Origin: Nansenia antarctica
Taxonomy: Eukaryota; Chordata; Actinopteri; Argentiniformes; Microstomatidae
Assembly: GCA_963989245.1 (NCBI GenBank)
Contig: OZ022341.1
Location: 66,763,657-66,827,656 of the forward strand
Length of the DNA stretch: 64,000 nucleotides
Direction of reading: 5' to 3'
Each line of letters opens with the position of its first letter. Within the stretch, counting starts at the first letter, position 1. Of the stretch, positions 30,465-42,395 are shown piece by piece. The notes beneath the pieces are model-generated. The model was not told the DNA's origin. It did no database searches and saw nothing but the letters and a program-made list of their open reading frames with translations. Both the position numbers and the translations under genes were made by a program.

Positions 30465-31890
30465 GCGAATTTGCGAAACCTAGGATGGTAGGGGGTGGCA
30501 GGGCAATACCGCTACCTGATTGGTTGGCGAAGCACTCCCTCATTGCCCCCTCATTGGCTGGCAATACCGCTACCTGATTGGTTGGCGAAGCACTCCCTCA
30601 TTGCCCCCTCATTGGCTGGCGAGTCTACCATCTAAAGCCAGACTCCTTGCTATAAGCTATATGCATCGGTTAACATTCCGGAAAGAGGAAGATTTATTTG
30701 GCGCTCTAACATTTATAGACATGAACGTAGTGTGAGTATGCACATACTCGTGTTTTGAGATTTGTGTTGACAGGAAAATGGACCCGGGTGCTGATGAGGC
30801 ACTGTCAGCTCCAAATAGCACCTAGAGCAGTACTGGAACCAGTACAAGGGTGTACCAGGACCACCATCAGGTTGTATTGCTGTCATCTTTATTGTCTTTA
30901 TTGTGTTGTTGCATCATAACTGTGCCTAAGATTCTCTTTTGGCAGGACCTGTGACCATCCGGATGCAGAACGATGCAAATATAACACTAAATTTATGGAC
31001 AGAGTGTACGCCGATAATATGCAAGGAATTTTTCCTGGATACATGGTGTACAGGTTTTTGCCCTTGCTTGCTTGCTTTGTGCCGGTGGTCCTTGGCCTCC
31101 CCTTGGGGACCGCTGGGTACTGGTAGGCAAACTGGCTAGTAGTCGCTCTATTGGTAGAGGGCTGCAAGGGAATTTTTTCCTGGCTACATAGTATACAGGT
31201 TTTTACTTTTGCCTGCTCGCGGCTCTGTCAGTATTGATTGATTGACTGATTGACTGAACATTTTCATTGTGTGAAGCGCATTGAGTTGCATCTTGTAAGA
31301 AATGCGCTATACAAATAAAATTTGATTTGATTTGATTTGAAATGAGATCAACAGTCAACGTCAACAACGTGAACGTGACATGTTTCTTTATGACTTCTAA
31401 CACTGTAGCTGATCGGCTTGAATATAATCTAAGAGAGTTCAAGTTTAAACAACTCCTAAAGTTCTGAAATGTTCCTGAAATGTACTGCTCCTTTGATACT
31501 GTATTTCCCCTGTGTGGTTGCTTATGCAGTAATATGGTTTGTGGGTGGTTAATATCCGAATAAAACGTGCAGACTGCAGAATGAGTGTTTCTGGTTTATT
31601 TTATGAAGCTGTGTATTTTTACACTGTGTTGCCCAGTCAATAAACATGTTTCCTTATGACTTCTAACTTCTCTGGGCGTGCATTTCAACCCGTTCACACG
31701 CCGCATGCTAGCGTTTACTTTAGATGGTAGACTCGCCAGCCAATGAGGGGACGATGAGGGAGTGCTTCGCCAACCAATCAGGTAGCGGTATTGCCAGCCA
31801 ATGAGGGGGCAATGAGGGAGTGCTTCGCCAACCAATCAGGTAGCGGTATTGCCCTGCCACCCCCTACCATCCTAGGTTTCGCAAATTCGC
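30465..31890. mobile_element. Foldback element with 173-bp inverted arms
   Basis: The left arm (30465-30637) and right arm (31719-31890) are near-perfect inverted repeats starting GCGAATTTGCGAAACCTAGG. Each arm holds a tandem pair of about 58 bp containing the CTGATTGGTTGGCGAAGC motif. CGGTTG flanks both sides a few bases from the ends and may be a target duplication. The 1.08-kb core includes a segment (31020-31330) related to the 3' UTR of the LINE at 15177, ending in a GCGCTATACAAATAAAAT tail with TTGA repeats. No transposase is seen. Confidence 0.75.
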
Positions 31891-32071
31891 GTCCGGTTGC
31901 CGTGGTGTTTTTTCACTTTCTTCTTCCTCATCTTCTTGGATGCGTCCTATAATGTGGAATGTTCTGTTCAAGTTACTGTGTCCGATTCCTCATCTTGTCA
32001 TTACTCCCCCCTCTTTTCTATTTCCTCCCCTGTTTTTCTCACTACCCACAACATTGGAGGTGTCTTCCTCT

Positions 32072-33437
32072 CATGGGCGTCAGCAGCTTTTTGAATGTGG
32101 GGGGGACACTTATTTTTCGGGGGGTCTGGGGGTCCTCCCCCCGACATTTTTTAAATAGTAGATTCAATTTCCTGCATTCTGGTGCGTTTTACACCCAAAA
32201 TAATCTCCCTCTTTCTTTGTTTTTCCTTGGAGCTGGCATGGTCTGCAATTACTGACTACTATTATGTTTTGGTTTAACTCACAGAGGCCTGACACTGACA
32301 CGTGGCACTTTTTAGGTACTTTATTAAATATGAAGATTCAAAAAGAATCAAAGAGTGAATTAGAAAAGAATGAGGTAATACTCAGAGCCTATTACAATCA
32401 AACTTAGCCCTCTTCAGTGCATTGCAGAACATACAACTATAACAAACAAACAAAATCAAAGAGTGAATTAGAGCTGTCTCCACTGCCCCTGCCTGCTGCC
32501 CCTGCCTCTGACTCACTCTCACTCTCAACCACCTATATCAGGAGAAATGGGGATGCATTGAGCACTTGTTCATATTGTTTTTCTCTAATAGAACATTTGA
32601 CATAGAAATACAATCATCAATACAAAAAATACAATCACAAGCATTTTAGAAATAGAAAAATAAATGGAACAGGTGTTTTCTTCTTATTTTTTAACCCTAG
32701 CTCAAGCAATCAGATGCAAAATTTATTCTTTGGGTGGGTGCAATGGCCAAATTAAATAGTGCAAATGCTCAGGGCAATGAACACGGGCAGGAGATGCAAT
32801 AATGACAGGACAGGTAAGCACTGTGAGGTGTTTGTCGCCATTCTGTGCTTTTGATGACATTTCGCCTGTGTCTGTTCTGCATTTAAACATGTCTAACCGC
32901 ACTAATAATGCCTAACAAAACTGCTAGTGCCATATAGCTGATCTAGCTCGTATTTGGTTGCTAGTAGGCTATGCTAATTCTATTGCTAATACAGAGAATG
33001 TCTCATAAGGTGCTAACATTCTTATCAGAAAAGCTGGCTGTGTTTGACCTTGGGAGAACGCAATGTTGCTGTTTGGCCACTCACGGGAAAACTTGGATGA
33101 CTTTGACTTACTTTTCTCTTCTTAGAAAAAAAAAATCCTTATATCCATCTTGGTGGATGATCTAAATATCGTCTTGCCTCAGTCTGAATGTTTCGAATCT
33201 GCGTGCGTGTCTGATGCTGCGTGCCGTTAAAAACAGAAGTAAAACGCGGAGTGGATTTCTGGATATGGGCAATCCCCTACTCATAAAGTGGAACGGATTT
33301 GATTGTGAAGCAATGAAAATAACGCTGACCAGTCATGCAACATATTTTTGATGGCAAATGTGGGGGGGTCCAAACGACCTTGTTTCAAAGGTGGGGGGGA
33401 CACGTCCCCCCCCAAATATATGGTGGTGACGCCCATG
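32072..33437. mobile_element. Non-autonomous hAT-like element (1366 bp)
   Basis: The ends are CATGGGCGTCA and its complement, followed by G-rich subterminal sequence. They are flanked by a perfect 8-bp duplication CTTCCTCT (32064-32071 and 33438-33445). The interior has no long frame. The 8-bp duplication supports hAT; the CATGGG ends are less typical. Confidence 0.85.
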
Positions 33438-33627
33438 CTTCCTCTTGTCTCCTTTTTTATTGGCTTCCATATGGCAGCAGTTAATATTATTAACCACTGT
33501 GAGATCCAGTGTCGACACCTTTCCTGTGTTCACATCTATTCTTGTTTTACCTCCGTCATTGAAACATTGAAACATTGAAACATTGAAACATGTCAGCAGG
33601 GTTTCTCCCCCTGGGGACGAGAGAAGG

Positions 33628-33683
33628 AGGAGGGAGAAACAGCTCCATCCTGGCCAGCTGCTCCCCCAGACACACACGCTTAC
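33628..33683 (-). pseudogene. Cytochrome P450 family 2 last-exon relic
   Basis: The minus strand reads CCTCAG then GKRVCLGEQLARMELFL, which matches the start of the last exon of CYP2 genes, including the heme-ligand Cys and a splice acceptor at the usual intron position. After MELFL the sequence degenerates to Pro-rich text and runs into ATTGAAAC repeats (33558-33590). No other P450 exon is found nearby, so this is a captured or decayed fragment. Confidence 0.55.
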
Positions 33684-33739
33684 CTGAGGACGCTCGCACG
33701 CACGTGGGTATTGGACAGCCCGCTATCAACAACAGCATT

Positions 33740-34580
33740 AACAGTCACATACCCTATATATGATAAAACTCACTTTCGGGTAGTTGCCATCTTGGAAATA
33801 TGCAAATTAGGGGTCCAGACACACCCAATCATAAATATAAGCATTCCAATGTGTTTCTAATAGTCATAAAACATCAAATAGACACGAGGCTTTCATTTCT
33901 AGTTCATTTGGTTCAAAAGTTATAGCCAAAACCTTTTTCGGAGGGCGGCCATATTGATTTGGCTGCCATGGTGGTCGTTGGCTCGGGCGCCCTGGCTAAA
34001 TCATGAGAGCATACTCTGAGCTACATCTGGGCCAAATGTGGTGCTTTTGCACAAATTTGCACGAACATAGCCTCATGTAGCCCTTAGGCCCCCAACTAAT
34101 GAGCATGTCTTTTTATTACAGGAATATTGATTATCAGGGGTGAAATCAAATTAATTAAACCATGGTGCAAAGCCATGCAAGCCTCTACAGGGTCTACAGT
34201 AAATCAGAGTACGGTACCTTCTACAGACATAGTTGAAACGTTGGGTAAGCCTCTCTATACTGATTCTATGATCATTCTATCATTCTATCATGATCATAGA
34301 ATGAGAAAAACTAATTTGTGAAAAAATGAACATATGTTCTTTTTTCCCCCCTTAGAATGATAATAATATATCATATTATACTATAGAATGTTAGAATGAT
34401 CATAGAATGAGAAAAATAATGAGAAATAATAAAATGAAACAAAAATGAACATTTTCTATAGAATTTCTATTTTCTTTTTCTTTTTTTTCCCACTGTATTT
34501 ATTTTTTCCTTAGTATGATAATAATATATCATATTACACTATAGAATTATAGAATGATAAAAATGATTAAAAATATATAA
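33740..34580. other. AT-rich intergenic sequence
   Basis: No gene recognised. It includes a block repeated from 29588 and two copies of an AT-rich segment (about 34355-34391 and 34518-34550, sharing GATAATAATATATCATATTA). Confidence 0.5.
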
Positions 34581-35394
34581 TGTAGCGAACGGGAATCTTC
34601 CAGTGTAACTCGCCCCATGCGGGAGTCGAACCCCGACCTCCCGCATAACCGACGGCCGCGCTAACCATTAGACCCTTGGAGGAGCTGTTAACGGGGCCTC
34701 ATACAGGATCGTTACACTATCCTCACCGTTCGGGAAAGCGTGCCCTCACGCTTCACTATGTCAAGTCCCTCACGTGGACACGCTCTCCGATGGCCTTCCT
34801 TCCATCCCACTTCTGACACCAGTGTAGCGAACGGGAATCTTCTAGTGTAACTCGCCCCATGCGGGAGTCGAACCCCGAGAGTTAACTCCCTTGGAGGAGC
34901 TGTTAACGGGGCCTCATACAGGATCGTTACACTATCCTCACCGTTCGGGAAAGCGTGCCCTTACGCTTCACTATGTCAAGTCCCTCACGTGGACACGCTC
35001 TCCGATGGCCTTCCTTCCATCCCACTTCTGACACCAGTGTAGCGAACGGGAATCTTCTAGTGTAACTCGCCCCATGCGGGAGTCGAACCCAGAGAGTTAA
35101 CTCCCTTGGAGGAGCTGTTAACGGGGCCTCATACAGGATCGTTACACTATCCTCACCGTTCGGGAAAGCGTGCCCTCACGCTTCACTATGTCAAGTCCCT
35201 CACGTGGGCACGGTCTCCGATGGCCTTCCTTCCATCCCACTTCAGACACCAGTGTAGCGAACGGGAATCTTCCAGTGTAACTCGCCCCATGCGGGAGTCG
35301 AACCCCGACCTCCCGCATAACCGACGGCCGCGCTAACCATTAGACCAAGAGAGTTAACTAGGCGAGTTACACTAGAAGATTCCCGTTCGCTACA
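34581..35394. mobile_element. tRNA-like tandem array bounded by inverted repeats
   Basis: The array begins TGTAGCGAACGGGAATCTTC and ends with its reverse complement, CTACA at 35394, with ATAA on both sides. Units start at 34581, 34823, 35038 and 35253; the middle units are 215 bp. On the minus strand the first and last units contain a tRNA-like segment: GGTCTAATGGTTAGCGC (A box, like tRNA-Glu) and GGGGTTCGACTCCC (B box). In the middle units the D-arm part is deleted while the T-arm remains. No intact tRNA cloverleaf with matching acceptor arms was found. Confidence 0.65.
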
Positions 35395-35744
35395 ATAATA
35401 ATAATAAAGTGATTTATTTATTTATTTATTTTTTTCCCTCTCATGGTAAATTGCTTCCATGTTCTAAGAATGTTGCATCCATTCTAAATATTCCATTTGA
35501 TGTCATAATGCACTCAAGCAGACATTATACATTGCAGTTAATGGAAGTTCTAGATTGCACAGTAAAATTCTAGAATGATTTGCAGAAATATTGTGTTTCC
35601 ACGTCTAAAAATGAAGTTTGCAGTCTATAGAAACACTGTAGAAAGTTTCTTAGTTTAGTCATAAAATACACAATTGTTATGCCCATCAGCCTCACTATTT
35701 GTAATAATGGAGGAACATCGTGACTGTTGGAACATGATAGCACA
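35395..35744. other. AT-rich intergenic sequence
   Basis: Short AT repeats and nothing recognisable. Confidence 0.4.
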
Positions 35745-36730
35745 TAGGGGTGTAATGGATCACCTAACTCACGGATCGGATCGTGTCACGGTTTTTGAGT
35801 CACGGATCGGATCATTTTTCGGATCAACACAAAACATTTTTGTTTTTATAAAAACTGCTTTTTCCTTGAATTCTGTAAAAACACCACTTTTACTATGTGA
35901 CAAAAACCAACAACATTCAAGATGTCAAAACTGGTAATATATATATATATATATATACATACATATATATAATACATATATAACATATTCTACACTCAAA
36001 CATTACATAATTATACTGAAACACACTCAATTTAAATGATAGGAGAGAGGGAGGAGGCGCCTGGTTGCAGCAGTGAATCACTGGGCTCTTTAAAGCAGAT
36101 GAATAAACATGTTTTATGCCACTTTTAACTAAATAATACTTATTTTGAACATGGTATGAAAAAAATGCCTACATTATCAGAAGTTGTCGAGCTACCTTTT
36201 TCGTGCCTCCCGTCATAGTTGACAGAGAAGCCAAAGTGCTCCCATACATGGGATTTAAATGACGAGGGAGCCATTTCGAGTTCTTCTCCGCCGAACAACG
36301 TAACATGATACACTTGGGCCGCGTTCGTAAATTCGCTTTGAGAGCGCCGGAGCGCACACTGGGTCCGACGTCATAAAGGGACCAAGTAATTTTATTGGAC
36401 AAGAGGCGTTCCTTGAACGCTGATCAGATTCCAGAGCGGATTTACGAACGCAGCCTTGTTGTTGTGGATTCCCAGCTTCACGTGTAGTGAGCAAACAACA
36501 GATTATTTTTCTTTCGCATTATTAACCTATCATTGCGCTTTAGAGTAAAACAAAGCCCGCAACTGTCACGTCTATCTTTTCATGGCAACTCTACATTGTG
36601 ATTTACAAGAGATATTATGTAAGATATTAAGTAATAGTATTACTTGTTAACATTTTGCAATTGATCCGCGGTACACATGCGTTCCGAACCGTGGAGGGCG
36701 ATCCGATATCCGTGATCCATTACACCCCTA
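35745..36730. mobile_element. Non-autonomous hAT-like element (986 bp)
   Basis: Inverted termini TAGGGGTGTAATGGATCAC, flanked by a perfect 8-bp duplication ATAGCACA (35737-35744 and 36731-36738). The interior has a (TA)n stretch near 35938-35956 and a smaller nested inverted-repeat element at 36317-36455. No transposase frame. Confidence 0.9.
36317..36455. mobile_element. Small nested inverted-repeat element (139 bp)
   Basis: The ends GGCCGCGTTCGTAAAT and GGCTGCGTTCGTAAAT (rc) are inverted repeats over about 30 bases. Short TTG sequences flank both sides. It is nested in the 986-bp element. Confidence 0.55.
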
Positions 36731-36821
36731 ATAGCACATTTGCTTGTTAACTATTGATTTGGGATGGACTTTAACACAGGACTGTTAGATGGAATCAACT
36801 CTCTTGAGTGTGGAGATGGGT

Positions 36822-36837
36822 GGCTCTTAAAAGAGCC
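36822..36837 (-). terminator. Histone mRNA 3' stem-loop (H4, minus)
   Basis: The minus strand reads GGCTCTTTTAAGAGCC, 36 bases after the H4 stop. Confidence 0.95.
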
Positions 36838-36873
36838 TTTGGATTCAGATGTGGTGGTTGAGGTTCCGAAGGT

Positions 36874-37203
<330 letters not shown>

Positions 37204-37423
37204 TTAATGTGTGAGTTGTTAGACAAGCGTGGAGCTTTATTTATCTCCGCTGTGAGGACGTGATCGAGACCACCCTCCACACAGGAAAGCGTGTTGTAGA
37301 GGGCGGGAGCTTCTACTAAGGACAACCCAGTCGGGTGTAACTGCAGAACACAATTCGTTTCTTGCTATAGGCGGTCCTTTATATCAGGGAACGCCCATTG
37401 GGAAAAATATTATTGATCGCCCC

Positions 37424-37650
37424 CAAATATATCACTGTAACCCTAACCCTAAACACAACTATGTAATATATCACTGTAACCCTAACCCTAAACACAACTA
37501 TGTAATATATTATTATTATTATTATAACCTTTATTTTACCAGGCGAGACAATTAAGAACAAAATTCTTATTTACAATGCCGGCCTGTAGAAATATCACTG
37601 TACACACAACTATGTAATATATCACTGTACACACAACTATGTAATATATC
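37424..37650. repeat. ATATATCACTGTA...ACTATGTA minisatellite
   Basis: Units of about 29-40 bp containing ATATCACTGTA and ACACAACTATGTAAT. Two units (37430-37505) carry the telomere-like text ACCCTAACCCTAAAC. The array continues at 38658-38717 on the far side of the hAT insertion. Confidence 0.85.
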
Positions 37651-38657
37651 CAGGGGTGCACATAACTTTTTGGGGCCAGTGCTCAGAGGAGCACCTAGGG
37701 ATGCTGCTTGGTGCTCCCCGAGCTCGCGAGTCGCGACCCGTCCCACAGGATGGATAAAAAAGGGATACATGGATAACTTATATTAGCAAAACGACATTTA
37801 TTCATAAATAAAGATGAACGAACAAATGATTGTGTGCAAAACAAAAGAAACAAATGCAAAATCAAATGACTGCTCTTTAAGCATGAAAGTCTGTCAGACT
37901 CCTTTAAACACAATGAAATCAACTGACATCTCTTTAAGCACTAACTGAATGTCTGTTCTTTAAACACAATGAAATCAACTGACATCTCTTTAAGCACTGC
38001 TCTGTTCTGTAAACACTGAAATCAACTTTTCAACAAAAAGTTACAGCCTAAGCATTTATTTATGCTACAAGCTTAATCATCATCACTGCTCTCTTGACTG
38101 CTGTTATCACTGTCCTCAATTTCAACCATGGTAGAGGATGTTGTAGGCTATCACTTTAAATAGCTCATTATTTTGATTGTGCAACAAAGTCTTTTTTATT
38201 TTATTTTATAGAATTCCCAACCATATTCCCTGGGTCAGGGGTCTAGGTGCGATAATGAAGCTGTAAAACAAACGTCTGAACGTTTGAAAGCTTCAGAGAA
38301 AAGAAACGTGAAGTTCCTTGGTGTTGTTTTTCCTTTTAGCGACGAGTCGTTCGGGACTGAATTGTCACGTGTCGGCGTGATAACCGTGATAACCGTGCGA
38401 TACGCGGAATGAAAGTACAAGTTACGATACTTTCCGAATGTTTTCGTGAGGGGAGTCGCCGTGGTCGTTGTGATGGCGTTACGGGGCTTGCAGTGATGCA
38501 GCAGTCAGCAGTCAGCAGGTGGATTTTGAGGAAGTAAATTCCTCTCCCAGCGCTCCCAGCTGTTGGTGCGCAAGAGCGCGTTCATGCCGCTGATCTTCCG
38601 CGCAGCATGCATTTTGGCGACGCATGCGCACTGGCGCACCAGTTATGTGCACCCCTG
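37651..38657 (-). mobile_element. Non-autonomous hAT-like element, copy 2 (1007 bp)
   Basis: An inverted copy of 2954-3960 with exactly the same length and the same CAGGGGTGCACATAACT termini. It has its own perfect 8-bp duplication AATATATC (37643-37650 and 38658-38665). The short frames that can be compared in both copies read the same, so both moved recently. Confidence 0.95.
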
Positions 38658-38717
38658 AATATATCACTGTAAACACAACTATGTAATATATCACTGTAAA
38701 CACAACTATGTAATTTC

Positions 38718-39255
38718 AATAAAAATACACAATGAAAACACTTGTGCTGATTATAGACGCTTAATGGCACGTTTTTTAATTTTCAAAAGATTGCAACCCA
38801 CGCCCAGTGACAGACAGACAGGCAGCGAGTTGTTTGACTAGTTGGACGTTGGCTGCATGTCAATCATCTAAAGTGGTTTCCCCTCATCTTCATGGACAAG
38901 ACATGTGGGGAATTCACCACAATCAATCACCAGATATTACCAGCTTTGTAATCACTCCTCCTGTCGTACGATTAACCTTTGAATGTAACCTAAATGTACA
39001 CCAATCTGGCATTTCACCTGGCCATAGCACAGGCTAGTTGTCTACACTTGTCTTCAATTATGTGTTAAATTGCTTATTAAACGTATTTATTGATCTCTCC
39101 AAGTCATTAGAAACGGTCAACCATTACCTACTCATTCAGAGGTTGTCTGGATCTTCATGTAGATGATGCCCCATGGAGTGTGTCCCCGTTTATAAATACC
39201 AGGGCATTTCCTTTGACAAAGGCTTGTCTTTCAAATAAGTTTTTAATGAGCTCAT
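38718..39255. other. Unassigned sequence
   Basis: No gene or repeat recognised. Confidence 0.4.
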
Positions 39256-39375
39256 AGTGGCGGCTGGTGCTAAACATTTTGGGTGGGGCACAGGTTATGG
39301 GGGCATGCTCCACGGGGAAGAATATCAACTTTAAAATCTGGATTTACAGTCAATTTTAGCATGAGAATAACAGTG
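39256..39375. mobile_element. hAT-type terminus (AGTGGCGGCTGG family)
   Basis: Begins AGTGGCGGCTGGTG. About 110 bases (GGGGCACAGGTTATGGGGGC onward) match 50970-51062 in inverted orientation. The ends with CAGTGGCGGCTGG are typical of a fish hAT family. The other terminus was not paired with confidence. Confidence 0.5.
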
Positions 39376-40079
39376 TTTCGCCTAGGTTTGCTGCCTTGGG
39401 GGGGTGGCATGGACCGTGGCATGGATCCCCCCCCCCAGGGGGTAAGACCCTGCGACATACCAGCGTCATGTCCAGGGGGTGTACTAACTTGTACATTAAG
39501 CCGCCTCACGCTACGGAAACAGGAGATAGGCTCCTTCCCTATGGGCCATTAGGCTCGAGAACCATCGGTTCTCAAGGCTACTTACTTATGTGGTCTTGAC
39601 TACCTGTCCACTTTCTCACCTGGTTCTTGCTCTCTCTCTCTGGTGTGCCGACACCATCCTGCTCTCTCTCCTTCTCTCCCTCTCTATCCTCCTCTCTCCC
39701 TTTTGCTGTCAACCAAAAGGCAAACATAACAACCAGAGTATTTATAATCTAATAAGAGGTATAAATTGATCCATATCAATTTATAACATAATTATAATTT
39801 AATTTTGGATTGCTATGGGCAATGCAGTCAGATAATGTCATTTTGACATTACTCTCTCACCTGGAAAAAAACATGTCCAACTATACTATACAAAACAGAC
39901 ATTTCAAATGCTTCAATCCACTGTCCATGTACTGTAAATATGCCATTATGGTATTACCAATGAAGCCCAATTCTAGCAGAATAAGAAAGATTGTATATCT
40001 ACTTTAAGTAAAATAATAAAGTGCCTCCATTTAGCTCTTTAGCTGGCATGTGTGCAGCAGACTAGCTCATCTCATCACC
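39376..40079. other. Unassigned sequence with a CT-rich tract
   Basis: A CT-rich low-complexity tract lies at 39630-39700. Otherwise nothing recognised. Confidence 0.4.
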
Positions 40080-40086
40080 TCTGAGC

Positions 40087-40490
40087 ATATATCACTACAT
40101 CTTATATATCACTACATCTTATATATCACTACATCTTATATATCACTATATATTATATATCACTACATCTTATATATCACTATATCTATATATCACTACA
40201 TCTTATATATCACTACATCTTATATATCATTACATCTTATATATCACTACATCTTATATATCACTATATCTACATCTTATATATCACGTTGGGCCGGTTT
40301 CACAGAGAAGGCTTAAGCCTAATCCTAGACTAAAAAACATCTTCAATGGAGATTTTACATTGAAAGTGTGATTTAGTCCAGGACTAGGCTTAAGCCTTGT
40401 CTCTGAAACCGGCCCTATATCTTATATATCACTACATCTTATATATCACTACATCTTATATATCACTACATCTTATATAACACTATATCA
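40087..40490. repeat. Minisatellite of about 17 bp (ATATATCACTACATCTT)
   Basis: About 15 tandem units, interrupted at 40291-40415 by a 125-bp MITE. Confidence 0.9.
40291..40415. mobile_element. GGGCCGGTTTCACAGAGA MITE (125 bp)
   Basis: An almost palindromic element whose ends are GGGCCGGTTTCACAGAGA and GGGCCGGTTTCAGAGACA (rc), with inner GGCTTAAGCCTA and AGGCTTAAGCCT arms. The superfamily is not clear because the target is repetitive. Confidence 0.75.
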
Positions 40491-40942
40491 GTGAGTTAGT
40501 TAGCTACCTAGTTAGTTAGTCAGTTAGTTAGCTAGTTAGCTACCTAGCTAGTCAGTCAGTCAGTTAGTTAGTTAGTTAGGTAGGTAGTTAGTTAGCTACC
40601 TAGCTAGTCAGTCAGTTAGTTAGTTAGTTAGCTACCTAGCTAGTCAGTCAGTTAGTTAGTTAGCTACCTAGCTAGTCAGTCAGTTAGTTAGTTAGTCAGT
40701 CAGTTAGTTAGTTAGTCAGTTAGTTAGTTAGCTACCGAGCTAGTCAGTCAGTCAGTCAGTTAGTTAGCTACCTAGTTAGTCAGTCAGTCAGTTAGTTAGT
40801 TAGTTAGTTAGTTAGCTACCTAGCTAGTTAGTTAGTCAGTTAGTTAGTTAGCTACCTAGCTAGTCAGTCAGTCAGTCAGTTAGTTAGTTAGTTAGCTACC
40901 TAGCTAGTCAGTCAGTCAGTCAGTCAGTCAGTTAGTCAGTTA
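40490..40942. repeat. GTTA/GTCA/GCTACCTA tetranucleotide array
   Basis: A higher-order array of GTTA, GTCA and GCTACCTAGCTA units. It resumes at 50350-50405 beyond the nested DNA transposon, showing that the intervening 9.4 kb was inserted. Confidence 0.92.
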
Positions 40943-41291
40943 CGGCCAAGCTCCACCTGCTGCGTCGCGTCAACTCGCCATCGACGTTGCGTCAACTTCC
41001 CGTTGTCCAAGCTCCACCTGCTGCGTCGCGTCAACGTTGCGTCAACGTCAACGTTCTACTCTAGCTCCACTGGCATTTTTTGTATACGGGAGTAATTTCA
41101 CCCTTGACTGCAATTATGTCCACAACAATAACAACATCATACAGAACATTTTCCAATCAGGGTAATATTTTATCTACATATTCCCAAATAGATAGTTGCT
41201 AGTTCAGTAGATGTTCAACTAACTGTCAACAACATTTCAACTAACTAACCACTAATCCTAAACCTTGCCCTAACCTTAAATCTAACCCTAT

Positions 41292-42357
41292 TGTTGTGAA
41301 GGCCCACAGTTTTAGAGCCAGTTTTAGTTTCCCCGAAATCAGCCCTTCTGCCCCAGTTATTTACTTTGTTATTTTCTATACTATTCATATACGTTTCGTG
41401 AAGTGTATGTATTATTCTTGTAATGTTTATGCATATGTTTGACGACGTAGTATCCGGGGTGTGTCCGTGACCCGGATGCTACGTTCGGTGGTGTATATAT
41501 AAGAAACGGAAGTAGTCCGCGAGTCAGTGTGTGGTGAGCATCAGAACGAGAGAGACCAAATGAGAGAGAGAGTAACGCGAAGTCAATGTAAGATGGCGGA
41601 TTCAGTACGACGCACACCGTGCAGAAGCTGAGGACGCCAGGAAAGCGATTATTGAGTGTACCACTGTAGCCCGTTTAGTTGTGTTCCCGTTGGACCGCCT
41701 TGCCAGCAGCCGGCTGTTCAACGTTGGACCAAGCGAGACGCCAGCTGGACATAATCGTCGCCTCCACGAGCGGACTGCGACCGAACACTGACTCCAGCGG
41801 AGCTTCGACGCGGACCACCGGACTTGGGCCCTTCACCTCGTGGTAGACCACGAAGACGGCCCTTTCCCTCCGTGTTGCTACGTCACCCCCCCCTTTCGTC
41901 GGCTAACTTCATCGACGCACATGCCATTCAACCAGGCCTCAACGCGCACCACAGCCCTGGACTATCAGCCTGTTCAGGCCAGAGACTATCAGTGAGTGAT
42001 TGAGTGTGTGTGTGGCCGGCCGGGAGGGAATGTATATATGGGGATGTATACAACCGTCATGTAAATAAATGTGTTGTTCATATGTAATACCGTGTGTTAG
42101 TTGTTTGTAGTTCCAATGCTAATGCTAATTGTATGCTAATGCTAAGTACAAGGCTAATGCTAATGCTAGTTGTTTGAATGCTAACGGCTAATGCTAATGC
42201 TAGTTCCCATGCTAATGCTAACGATATTAACTGCTAGTCTAACGGTTTGCTGGCGCCCCCTGCCTGTATCCTCCTATACTGCCTATTTAGCTCCATTAGT
42301 TAGATAACCAGCCCCTTCCTAAATTATACAGTCCTTTTCAGCTACTCCCTGGTTACA
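41292..42357 (+). repeat. BEL 5' LTR
   Basis: 1066 bp. It includes a TATATATAAG TATA-like motif at about 41494 and AATGCTAATGCTAAT repeats near 42113-42215. Confidence 0.93.
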
Positions 42358-42359
42358 AT

Positions 42360-42376
42360 TGGTCCTTCGAGCCGGA
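42360..42376 (+). other. BEL primer binding site, tRNA-Tyr
   Basis: TGGTCCTTCGAGCCGGA, two bases after the 5' LTR, complements the 3' end of vertebrate tRNA-Tyr (TCCGGCTCGAAGGA plus CCA). Confidence 0.85.
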
Positions 42377-42395
42377 TAGGTAGTGTAGTGATAGC

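Noticed and set aside
34600..35345. Functional tRNA genes
   Set aside because: A and B box text is present, but no acceptor stem pairs and units are deleted in the D arm; tRNA-like repeat only.
40087..40935. CRISPR-like array of regular repeats
   Set aside because: The units are contiguous without unique spacers and the genome is eukaryotic; it is a minisatellite followed by a tetranucleotide array.
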